Of a stretch of DNA of 16,631 bases, positions 7,761-14,421 are shown one piece after another. The stretch comes from DATLYH01 sp035575035 (lineage in GTDB: Bacteria > Planctomycetota > Planctomycetia > Gemmatales > Gemmataceae). The translations under genes and the position numbers were made by a program. Location: the NCBI GenBank assembly GCA_035575035.1, contig DATLYH010000295.1, positions 1 to 16,631 of the forward strand. The letters run 5' to 3'. Numbering within the stretch: position 1 is the first letter of the stretch; every line of letters starts with the position of its first letter. The notes below the pieces were generated by a model. That model was given only the letters and a program-made list of their open reading frames with translations, did not search any database and was not told where the DNA came from.

Positions 7761-8420
7761 ATGGCCGGGTCGCTACAGCTTCACACCATCGTGTCGATGC
7801 CCTTCGAGGAAAACACCTACGTGGTCTGGCGCCCGGGGCAGAGCGAGGCCTTGGTCATCGATCCGGGGCTAGAGCCCGACTTGATCCTCGACTTCCTGCG
7901 CCAGCAGGGGTTGAAGCCGGCCGCAATCCTGAACACACATGGCCACGCCGACCACATCGGCGGCAACGCGGCGATGAAGCAGGCTTTCCCTGGGGTGCCG
8001 CTGATCATCGGTGCGGACGAGGCGCGGCTGCTGACGGATGCCGAGGCCAACCTCAGCGCGCCGTTCGGTATGCCGGTCACCAGCCCGCCGGCTGACCGCC
8101 TGGTGCGCGAAGGGGACGTGGTGGAGGCGGCCGGCATCCCGCTGGAAGTGCTCGAGGTGCCGGGGCATTCGCCGGGCCACGTGGTCTATCTTTACCGCGA
8201 CCGGCCCTGTCTGCTCTTCGGTGGTGACGTCCTTTTCCGGGGCAGCATCGGACGTTATGACTTTCCTAATAGCAATGGGCCGTTGCTGCTGGCCGGCATC
8301 CGAGACAAACTCCTGACGCTGCCGCCTGACACGGTGGTCTATCCCGGCCACGGCCCGGCTACCACCATCGGCCATGAGAAGCGCACCAACCCGTTCGTCC
8401 TTTCGGAACCTGGAGCGTGA
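7761..8420 (+). CDS. Metallo-beta-lactamase-fold hydrolase (glyoxalase II-like)
   Basis: A 219-residue soluble enzyme with a complete di-metal site of the metallo-beta-lactamase superfamily: THGHADHIGG (H60, H62, D64, H65), PGHSPGH (H136), FGGD (D156) and YPGHG (H197). The N-terminal PFEENTYVVW segment and the GRYDFPNSN segment are typical of the short glyoxalase-II-like group, which hydrolyses thioesters such as S-lactoylglutathione or related substrates. The exact substrate cannot be read from sequence. The protein is shorter than classical glyoxalase II (about 250) and lacks its C-terminal helical part. GGAG lies 6 bases before the ATG. Its last codons and stop fall within a degenerate copy of the intergenic repeat that continues to 8481, so the C-terminal SEPGA may be repeat-derived. 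Confidence 0.93.
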   Translation: MAGSLQLHTIVSMPFEENTYVVWRPGQSEALVIDPGLEPDLILDFLRQQGLKPAAILNTHGHADHIGGNAAMKQAFPGVPLIIGADEARLLTDAEANLSAPFGMPVTSPPADRLVREGDVVEAAGIPLEVLEVPGHSPGHVVYLYRDRPCLLFGGDVLFRGSIGRYDFPNSNGPLLLAGIRDKLLTLPPDTVVYPGHGPATTIGHEKRTNPFVLSEPGA

Positions 8421-8481
8421 GCAATCCGAGCCCGGAGCGTCCGCAACGGATATTGTCCGAGCCCGGAGCGTTAGCGACGGG
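8404..8481. repeat. Degenerate short direct repeats (core CCGAGCCCGGAGCGT)
   Basis: Two clear copies, 8425-8450 and 8456-8481, share their first 16 bases and then diverge (CCGCAACGGA against TAGCGACGGG). A third, weaker copy (about 8404-8428, sharing GGAGCGT and AGCAA) overlaps the end and stop codon of the hydrolase gene. The GGAGCGT cores begin at 8412, 8434 and 8465, so spacing is uneven (22 and 31 bases). Similar short GC-rich repeats are common between genes in Gemmata-like genomes; that statement is from memory. Confidence 0.6.
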
Positions 8482-8767
8482 TAACCGACAGCCGAATTTT
8501 AGCCCCGCCGGAACGCCGAAAGTTTTGCCACACCCCGCGCAACAGACTATAGTTATTTCCAGGGACGGCCGACGGTCCCGACCCGGGCGGGGCCGGCAGT
8601 GGAGGGAGCGTTCCGCCGCCCGCGTCTGAACTTGCTCTCTCATCAGGTCTTGAGTAGGCTCAAAGAGGAGGCCCCGCGGGATCGGCCCATCCCGCCCTCC
8701 CGATCCCGCTGTCTCCGGAACGCATCGCCCCGCAGGTGGCTCCCAGGCGAAAGAACGAGGTGGGCTC
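8421..8767. other. Intergenic region and long leader of the PP2C gene
   Basis: About 347 bases. It contains the short repeats (to 8481), a sigma70-like promoter (8525-8554) and then about 205 bases of probable untranslated leader before the PP2C start. I looked for a riboswitch-like fold or small reading frame in the leader and saw nothing I can support. Confidence 0.5.
8525..8554 (+). promoter_or_regulatory. Sigma70-like promoter for the PP2C gene
   Basis: TTGCCA (8525-8530), an 18-base spacer and TATAGT (8549-8554) each match the bacterial consensus at five of six positions. They sit in one of the few AT-richer patches of the region. Transcription would start near 8561. This is the best promoter match in the window. 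Confidence 0.55.
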
Positions 8768-9532
8768 ATGGCCCTGGCGCTGAACATCGGGAAATGCACC
8801 CTTCTGGGTAACTACCGCGAGAACAACGAAGACGCCATCGACGTCAAAAACTTCCCCGACATGACCATCTGCCTGGTGGCCGATGGCATGGGCGGGCAGA
8901 ACGCCGGGGAGATCGCCAGCAAGAATGCCATCGAGATCCTGCCGCGCGAGCTGAAAAAACTCTTGCCCAGCGCCCTGGGTCACGAGGATACCAAGAGCGT
9001 CTTGCGCCGTTGCATCGTCCAGGCCAATGAAGAGATCATGTTCATGGCCAGCCATCATCCCGACCTCCGCCAAATGGGCACTACCATCGTGCTGGCGGTC
9101 TGGCGGAAGGGGAGCACGGTCATGTACATCACTGGCCTGGGCGACAGCCGCGCCTACCTGGTCCGCGGCAAGAAGATCGAGCAGTTGACCGTGGACCACT
9201 CCATCGCCCAGGCCCTGGTCGAGGCCAAGACCATCTCCGCCGCCGAGGCTCGCACCCACCGCTACCGCAATGTCTTGTGGAAGTACCTCGGCTCCAACGA
9301 GGTCGGCGAGGGGCCGGAGGTCAAGGTGGTGTCGCTGCAAGCCGGCGACCGTTTCCTGCTCTGTACCGACGGCCTACACGGCGTCGTTTCCGACGAGCAG
9401 CTCCTCAATTACCTCAAGGAATATGCCGACGTGCAGCAGTGCGCCGACGCCCTGGGCCAACTCGCCCTCGACGCCGGCTCACGCGACAATGTCTCCTGCA
9501 TCGTCATCGAAGTTGTCGAGAGCAACGCCTGA
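8768..9532 (+). CDS. PP2C-family serine/threonine protein phosphatase
   Basis: A 254-residue single-domain phosphatase that removes phosphate from Ser/Thr residues of proteins using two metal ions. The PP2C motifs appear in order: YRENNED (16-22, with E21/D22), LVADGMGGQNAG (36-47, D39 and G40 as metal ligands), MGTT (103-106), GLGDSRAYLV (123-132), VDHS (142-145), LLCTDGLHGVV (197-207, D201) and SRDNVS (238-243, D240). It therefore looks catalytically complete. The length is that of the stand-alone bacterial PppA/PrpC/Stp-type enzymes, with no membrane segment or extra domain. Such phosphatases usually oppose a Hanks-type kinase, but no kinase lies in this window. GAGGTG stands 5 bases before the ATG. 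A probable promoter lies about 215 bases upstream, implying a long leader. Confidence 0.95.
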   Translation: MALALNIGKCTLLGNYRENNEDAIDVKNFPDMTICLVADGMGGQNAGEIASKNAIEILPRELKKLLPSALGHEDTKSVLRRCIVQANEEIMFMASHHPDLRQMGTTIVLAVWRKGSTVMYITGLGDSRAYLVRGKKIEQLTVDHSIAQALVEAKTISAAEARTHRYRNVLWKYLGSNEVGEGPEVKVVSLQAGDRFLLCTDGLHGVVSDEQLLNYLKEYADVQQCADALGQLALDAGSRDNVSCIVIEVVESNA

Positions 9533-9605
9533 AGTCCTGGTCAGGCACGTTGCGGCAGCGCGGCCATTTTCCACGGTCAGCGCGCCGCGGACGCATTGAA
9601 GCGCC

Positions 9606-10388
9606 TCACAACCCGGCCAAGAACTCGGTCACAGCGGCGTTGAACAGCTCGGGCCGTTCCAACATGGTCAGGTGGGCGGTGGCGGGGATGATGCGGATGC
9701 GTGCCCCGGGCACCGCGGCCGCGATGGCGCGGGCGTTGGTCAACGGCGTAACGCCGTCCTGATCGCCGACCAGGATCAGCGTCGGGCACTTGATGTTCGG
9801 CTGGTCCGCCTTGGCCGAGCCTGCCCGCAGTGCCTGGCAATGGCCGGCGTAGCAGACCGGATCGTTGGACAGGAGCATCTCCCGGACCAGCCCGGCCAGC
9901 GCCGGGTTGGCCTCACGCGTGGCCGGCGTCAGGGCGCCGCCAAGCACGGTGTCGGCCACGGCGATCATCCCCTCCTGGAGCACCAACTCGGCCCGCTTGG
10001 CGAACGCCTCCTGGCCGGCCGGGCTCAGCTCCGTGATCGGCCCGCACAACACCAGCCCCACCAGCCGGGCGCCATACCGGGCCGCGTACTTCTGGGCCAA
10101 CACCGTGGTCATCGAGTGGCCGATCAACACGAACTTGTCGAGCTTCGCCGCGTCGGCCAGCCCGTTGAGCTGCTCCACCCAGCGCTCCATCGAGTACTGC
10201 CGCTCGGTCTTGTCGGACCGTCCCGAGCCGGGCAGGTCGAGGGTGACGACCTTGAAATACTTGGACAGCCCGGCCCGCTGAGCGTGCCAGACGTTGGACG
10301 TGCCGCCTAGGCCGTGGACAAAGACCAGCGGCAGGCCGTCGCCGACGACCTCATAAAAGAGGTTGGTGCCCAGAACATTGGCCAGCAT
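9606..10388 (-). CDS. Alpha/beta-hydrolase fold protein
   Basis: A 260-residue soluble hydrolase. The oxyanion region is FVHGLGG (23-29). The nucleophile elbow is GHSMT with Ser92, the likely acid is Asp211 in VGDQDGVTP, and the base is His239 in TAHLTMLERP. DLPGSGRSDK (51-60) is typical of the family that includes esterases, haloalkane dehalogenase relatives and enol-lactone hydrolases. The strongest general resemblance is to 3-oxoadipate enol-lactonase-like proteins, but the substrate cannot be decided. The elbow ends in Thr rather than the usual Gly. The frame is open to 10574, yet the ATG at 10388 has GGGAGGA 6 bases upstream and starts right at the fold, so it is preferred. It lies 124 bases downstream of the aldolase gene on the same strand and may share its transcript. 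Confidence 0.9.
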   Translation of the reverse strand: MLANVLGTNLFYEVVGDGLPLVFVHGLGGTSNVWHAQRAGLSKYFKVVTLDLPGSGRSDKTERQYSMERWVEQLNGLADAAKLDKFVLIGHSMTTVLAQKYAARYGARLVGLVLCGPITELSPAGQEAFAKRAELVLQEGMIAVADTVLGGALTPATREANPALAGLVREMLLSNDPVCYAGHCQALRAGSAKADQPNIKCPTLILVGDQDGVTPLTNARAIAAAVPGARIRIIPATAHLTMLERPELFNAAVTEFLAGL

Positions 10389-10512
10389 GGATGGTCCTCC
10401 CATTGGTTGGCCCGGTTGGCGCCGGGGAGCTTTGTTGCCTGGGCCGGTGACCTCTTGGTGGCGAGCTTCTGCGCGGCACCCCAAACCGGCGTTGCGGCGG
10501 AATGGGCCGGGG

Positions 10513-11625
10513 TCAGTACACCTCGTCCTCGCCGCCGCCAGGGCCGCTGCCGTCGTGACGGCCGTCGCCGCCATAGCGGAAGTGCCAGCCCTCCGCGGCC
10601 CGGAACAGGGAGAGTTGCTCGGCCGTCAGGCCGTAGCGAGCGTACCACGGCCGGGCGTGCCGCTGGACGATCTCGTCGATCTGCTTGACCCGTTCGGCGG
10701 CCTCTTGCTGGGCGAAGCGCTCGCGGGCCGCCGGCCCCTCCTGCAAGAAGTACTCCTTCCAGAAGGCCCGGCCGCCCAGCACGCCGCTGGCGCCGGCGCG
10801 CACCGCCATTTCCACTTGCCGCTTGTAGTCAGGGAAGTCCACGCCGGCCGAGAGCAGCACCCACGGCCGTTCGCAGACGGCGTCGAGTTGCCGCAGGTTC
10901 TCCATCAGCTGCTGCTCGCTGTCACGCCCCAGCCAGCCAGGGAACTCGGCCTTATAGATGTCGCAGAACCGGCTCAGCTGCCGGGCGCTCTCGATGACTG
11001 TCTCCGCCTTGCGGGCCAGCAAGCTCTCGCTCTTCTTGGTCTCGCCGCCGAACGGGAAGGCGACCGTCTCCAACAGGAACAGGATGTCGTGCTTGCGGCA
11101 TTCCTCATAGACCTGCTGGACGAGGGCGAACTGGTGCTCGGCGCTGTCAGGCTCGGTCGGCTCATACGGGGCCAGCAGCTTGACGGCGTCGGCCCCCATG
11201 CGCTTGATCTTGTCCACACCCCAGCCCGGCTCGATGGCCCCGAGCGGGGCGCCCTTGGCGTTTTTGGGGCCGCCGGAGCGCTCGACGCGGACCAGCAGGC
11301 CAACATCGCGCGGCACACTGAAACTGGCCACGGTGCTCCAGGCGCCGTAGTAGGCATCGACCAGGATCGCGCTGGCACGCGGGGCCAGAGCGCGGGCCAG
11401 CGTCACCTTGGCCTCAACAATCTCGGCATAGGTCGGCTCGCGTGACTCCCCCTTCTGCTTGAGGCTGTCCTTGATCATGTTGATCATGGAACTGTTCTGG
11501 TCCATGGCCACCATGGTCAGGGTGCCGTTGGGGTTGCTGATGCGCTGCAAGCCGCGCAGCTTGCCCGGGGTCAGGTCCAGGCCGAGGAGGCGGGTCACGC
11601 TTTCAGGGCCGCGACGGTCAGACAT
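10513..11625 (-). CDS. LacD-type class I aldolase (tagatose-1,6-bisphosphate aldolase family)
   Basis: A 370-residue TIM-barrel protein of the DeoC/LacD family. Alignable LacD landmarks are AMDQNSSM (40-47), ILVDAYYG (87-94), MGADAVKLL (143-151), LLETVAF (184-190), YKAEFP (224-229, with Lys225 at the expected Schiff-base position), LLSAGV (257-262) and GVLGGRAFWK (281-290). LacD cleaves tagatose 1,6-bisphosphate to dihydroxyacetone phosphate and glyceraldehyde 3-phosphate; relatives also act on fructose 1,6-bisphosphate or sulfosugar phosphates. No lac or tagatose genes lie nearby, so the sugar is uncertain. The protein is about 45 residues longer than typical LacD, with a Gly/Asp-rich tail (352-370). 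The ATG at 11625 follows GAGGT with 7-base spacing. A TACAAT hexamer (11652 to 11647, minus) may be its -10. Confidence 0.87.
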   Translation of the reverse strand: MSDRRGPESVTRLLGLDLTPGKLRGLQRISNPNGTLTMVAMDQNSSMINMIKDSLKQKGESREPTYAEIVEAKVTLARALAPRASAILVDAYYGAWSTVASFSVPRDVGLLVRVERSGGPKNAKGAPLGAIEPGWGVDKIKRMGADAVKLLAPYEPTEPDSAEHQFALVQQVYEECRKHDILFLLETVAFPFGGETKKSESLLARKAETVIESARQLSRFCDIYKAEFPGWLGRDSEQQLMENLRQLDAVCERPWVLLSAGVDFPDYKRQVEMAVRAGASGVLGGRAFWKEYFLQEGPAARERFAQQEAAERVKQIDEIVQRHARPWYARYGLTAEQLSLFRAAEGWHFRYGGDGRHDGSGPGGGEDEVY

Positions 11626-11988
11626 GGCTGGGACCTCGCTTACAGGATTGTAGATTCTCCCCGACCAGCGGAGGGGGATGTGGTGGGTATTCTATCCGCT
11701 CCAGCGAGCCACGCAAGCAGCAAGCGCCGGCGGCGTGTCGTTCCGCCCTTGCGGGGCCGGGGGGATGGCCGTGGGGCGCGCCCGCGCCGGCCGCCTTCGC
11801 GGAGATAGAAGCCGGAAGCGCCGGCGAAGGCAATGATGAAAGGCCCGCAGCGCTCTTGCAAGAGCGAAACGGCGCCCGCCCAGCCAGGTCTCCTTGGCAC
11901 GATCCTGCCCCATGACGTAGAATCTTGCCACCGCCTGGTGCGCCGGATCGGCGAGAGGCGGACCGCTTCTGCGCAGGGGTCAGACACT
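11626..11988. other. Divergent intergenic region, aldolase / APC permease
   Basis: About 363 bases. On the minus strand TACAAT (11652 to 11647) could serve the aldolase gene with a very short leader; no -35 is evident. On the plus strand a better promoter lies at 11894-11923. The permease frame is open back to an ATG at 11833, but that ATG lies upstream of this promoter and its product does not look like a transporter N-terminus. An 11-base repeat AAGCGCCGGCG occurs at 11722 and 11816 and is probably composition. Confidence 0.45.
11894..11923 (+). promoter_or_regulatory. Candidate promoter for the APC permease gene
   Basis: TTGGCA (11894-11899), an 18-base spacer and TAGAAT (11918-11923). 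Transcription would begin near 11930, which leaves a leader of about 60 bases before the GTG at 11989 and excludes the upstream ATG at 11833 as a start. Confidence 0.4.
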
Positions 11989-13404
11989 GTGCCAGCCACT
12001 CTAGAAACCATGCCGCCAGCGGCGTCCTCCGGGGGGCTGCTGCGCGTGCTGGGGACTGGGTTCGGCCTGGCGGTGACGGTCGGCGGCACCGTTGGCCTGG
12101 GCATTCTGCGCGCTCCGGGCGAGGTCGCCGTCCAGCTCCCCGATGCCCGGTTGATCGTCGGCGTTTGGGCGCTGGGCGGACTGTACGCGCTGCTCGGCGC
12201 GCTCTCGGTGGCCGAGCTGGGGACGTTGGCCGGCCGCTCGGGCGGGTTCTACGTTTTCGCCCGGCGGGCGCTGGGCCTGTACCCCGGGTTCGTCGTCGGT
12301 TGGAGCGACTGGCTGGCGGCCTGCGGTTCTGCCGCCGCGACCGCCCTTGTCCTTGGAGAGTACGCCGGCCGGCTGGTGCCGTCGCTGGCCGATCACGCCG
12401 TTCTGATCGCCCTGAGCGCTCTCCTGGGGTTCGGCCTGCTGCAAGGGCGCGGGCTGCGCTGGGGCAGCCGCACGCAGGGGCTGACCAGTACGGTCAAGGC
12501 GCTGGCGCTGCTGGGCCTGGTCGTTTGCTGCTTCGCCGTTGCCGGGCCGCGCGTCCCACCCAGCCCGTCCGGGCCCGCGGTGCCGGCGGGCCTGGCGCTG
12601 CTGGCGGCGCTGGTGGTTGCCCTGCAAGCGGTGGTTTACACCTTTGACGGCTGGTATGCCCCCCTCTACTTCGCCGGCGAGGTGCGCCAGCTGGGGCGCG
12701 CCATCCCCCGCGCGATGATCGGCGGAGTACTCCTGGTCACTGCGATCTATCTGCTCGTCAACTTGGCCCTGCTCGCCGTCGTGCCGCTGCCGCAGCTGGC
12801 AGGTCATTCGCTCGCCGTCGGCGCCGCGGCCGAGGCGGTGTTCGGATCAGGCGGGGAAACGGTGACGGGCGTGCTGGCCATTCTCATCTTGCTGAGCGTT
12901 CTGAATGCCTGCACCTTGACCGCGCCGCGCGTCCTGTTTGCCATGAGTGCCGACGGGTTCTTCGTGCGGCGGGCGGCGGCCGTTAACCGGGGCGGAACAC
13001 CGTGGGTGGCCCTGTGGGCGAGCATCGCGGCAGCCGCCGGCTTCGTCCTGAGCGGCACCTTTAAGCAGGTCCTGGCGGTGCTGGCCTTCTTTATGGTCAT
13101 CAACTACGCCTCGGCGTTCATCGCGGTGTTTGTACTGCGGCGGCGCGAGCCTGGGGCGGCCCGACCGTACCGGGCGTGGGGTTACCCCTGGAGCACCAGC
13201 TTGGTGCTGGCCGGGTCGGCGGCCTTCCTGATGGCGGCCGTCGCCAGCGACACCAGGAACAGTCTGTGGGCGCTGGCGCTGCTGGCGCTGAGCTACCCGG
13301 TCTATCGCCTGCTGCGGCCGGCCCGGCCGGACGACGGTACAGACCCGCCCAACGCCGACCGCACCGAACCATTCCCCGAGGTTACTGGGGTGTCGAAGAG
13401 ATAG
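11989..13404 (+). CDS. APC-family amino acid permease
   Basis: A membrane transporter of the amino acid-polyamine-organocation superfamily, 471 residues from the chosen start, with about 12 hydrophobic helices. The first helix holds the unwound substrate motif GGTVGLGILRAPG (32-44), the family's G-x-G-I signature. YTFDGWYAPLYFAGEV (217-232) followed by GRAIPRA (236-242) is the conserved helix 6 and following loop, APRVLFAMSADG (312-323) matches the R-x-x-x-A-M-x-x-DG loop, and PYRAWGYPW (393-401) is the late cytoplasmic motif. Transport of amino acids into the cytoplasm is likely; the particular substrate is unknown. The GTG at 11989 has AGGGG 8-9 bases upstream and starts about 18 residues before helix 1. 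The ATG at 12010 is a possible alternative without a ribosome-binding site. The C-terminal 30 residues are hydrophilic. Confidence 0.9.
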   Translation: MPATLETMPPAASSGGLLRVLGTGFGLAVTVGGTVGLGILRAPGEVAVQLPDARLIVGVWALGGLYALLGALSVAELGTLAGRSGGFYVFARRALGLYPGFVVGWSDWLAACGSAAATALVLGEYAGRLVPSLADHAVLIALSALLGFGLLQGRGLRWGSRTQGLTSTVKALALLGLVVCCFAVAGPRVPPSPSGPAVPAGLALLAALVVALQAVVYTFDGWYAPLYFAGEVRQLGRAIPRAMIGGVLLVTAIYLLVNLALLAVVPLPQLAGHSLAVGAAAEAVFGSGGETVTGVLAILILLSVLNACTLTAPRVLFAMSADGFFVRRAAAVNRGGTPWVALWASIAAAAGFVLSGTFKQVLAVLAFFMVINYASAFIAVFVLRRREPGAARPYRAWGYPWSTSLVLAGSAAFLMAAVASDTRNSLWALALLALSYPVYRLLRPARPDDGTDPPNADRTEPFPEVTGVSKR

Positions 13405-13477
13405 GGTTCCGGCGCTGTCGGCGTTCCTCCCTGAATGTGGGCGAATACAGGGGACTACCGCCGTGTTTACGGCCTTT

Positions 13478-13493
13478 GACGGCGACCGCCGTC
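13478..13493 (+). terminator. Weak hairpin between permease and ndk
   Basis: GACGGC, four bases, GCCGTC forms a perfect 6-bp stem about 75 bases after the permease stop. There is no T-run, so an intrinsic terminator role is doubtful. Downstream, TACAAT at 13550-13555 is a possible -10 for ndk, with no clear -35. Confidence 0.2.
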
Positions 13494-13597
13494 GCAGGCG
13501 CGCCGCTCTGCCGCCGTCGGCTGGTGTGGCCTCGTCAAACGGCGGCCTTTACAATGCTAACGACAGATGTCCGCTCTCCGCGTGATGGGGGCCATTC

Positions 13598-14050
13598 ATG
13601 CAGCGAACGTTGATCCTGTTGAAGCCGGACTGCGTCCATCGCCGCCTCGTCGGCACCATCATCCAGCGCTTCGAACAGAAGGGCCTACGCCTGGTGGGGC
13701 TCAAGCTGGTGCAGGCCGGCCGCGAGTTGGCCGAGAAGCACTACGCCGTCCACAAGGGCAAGCCGTTCTACGAATCGCTTCTGCAATTCCTGACCGCCGG
13801 CCCGACCGTGGCCATGGTCTGGGAAGGCCGCGAGGCAGTGGCCGTCGCTCGCACCCTGATGGGGCCGACCGACGGTACCAAGGCCCCGCCGGCGACCATC
13901 CGCGGCGACTTCGCCCTGAGCGTGCAAAACAACCTGATCCACGGCAGCGACAGCCCCGAGAATGCCGCCCTAGAGATCGCTCTCTGGTTCCGCCCCGAGG
14001 AGCTGATCAACTACCAGCCGGTGGATGCGGCCTGGATCGGCGCCGGCTAG
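13598..14050 (+). CDS. ndk: Nucleoside diphosphate kinase
   Basis: A 150-residue cytosolic enzyme that transfers the terminal phosphate between nucleoside triphosphates and diphosphates through a phosphohistidine. Signatures are TLILLKPD (4-11, Lys9), GPTDGTKAPPATIRGDF (89-105, nucleotide-binding arginine region) and NNLIHGSDS (111-119) with active-site His115. Length and motif order are normal for bacterial Ndk. The ATG follows a GGGGG site 6 bases upstream. Two co-oriented genes follow: the small membrane protein after 39 bases and then ligA, so the three are plausibly co-transcribed. Confidence 0.97.
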   Translation: MQRTLILLKPDCVHRRLVGTIIQRFEQKGLRLVGLKLVQAGRELAEKHYAVHKGKPFYESLLQFLTAGPTVAMVWEGREAVAVARTLMGPTDGTKAPPATIRGDFALSVQNNLIHGSDSPENAALEIALWFRPEELINYQPVDAAWIGAG

Positions 14051-14089
14051 CAGGGGCGTTCCTCCGTATATGATCGAAAGCAATCAGCC

Positions 14090-14404
14090 ATGCCTTCCCC
14101 TGAACCGCGCAACCCTTTCTACATCCTTTTGCTGATCGCCAGCTTTCTCTTTGTGCTGACCGCGCTGGCCGTGGCGATCGTGCCGGTTCTCATGGAGAAG
14201 GCGGAAAAGGCCGGTGCCGATGTCCCCGCTGAGGGGTTCCATCAGACGCTCAAGCGCGACGGTGTCTGGTGGCTCCTCTACGAGGTGGCAGCGGTAGTGG
14301 TCCTCGCTCTCCTCAGCATGGGCCTGGACCGTCTACGCAGCTTGCAAAAAGAGCGGGCGGCAGGCACAATTCCACCAGCTGAAGAGAAGTCCCATTCATC
14401 CTGA
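14090..14404 (+). CDS. Small two-helix membrane protein of unknown function
   Basis: A 104-residue protein that I do not recognise as a named family. Helix 1 covers about residues 10-34 and helix 2 about 60-80. The stretch between them, with KAEKAGADVPAEG, is polar and charged, and the C-terminal 24 residues are hydrophilic. With a short N-terminal head and two helices, both ends are probably on the same side of the membrane. Coding is supported by its position, 39 bases after ndk and 17 bases before ligA, and by a coherent hydrophobic pattern. The upstream ribosome-binding site is weak (GAAAG). A TATGAT at 14069-14074 could be a local -10 but has no -35. Function is unknown. Confidence 0.75.
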   Translation: MPSPEPRNPFYILLLIASFLFVLTALAVAIVPVLMEKAEKAGADVPAEGFHQTLKRDGVWWLLYEVAAVVVLALLSMGLDRLRSLQKERAAGTIPPAEEKSHSS

Positions 14405-14421
14405 TTCCCTACGGTGCACCC

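Noticed and set aside
9533..9605. Bidirectional terminator between the convergent PP2C and hydrolase genes
   Set aside because: No stem of useful length with a T-tract could be drawn on either strand.
10363..11445. 360-residue plus-strand open frame opposite the aldolase and hydrolase genes
   Set aside because: It crosses two genes with clear catalytic motifs on the other strand and shows no family features.
13405..13597. Small gene between permease and ndk
   Set aside because: Open frames here are short extensions of shadow frames without a ribosome-binding site or coherent protein features.
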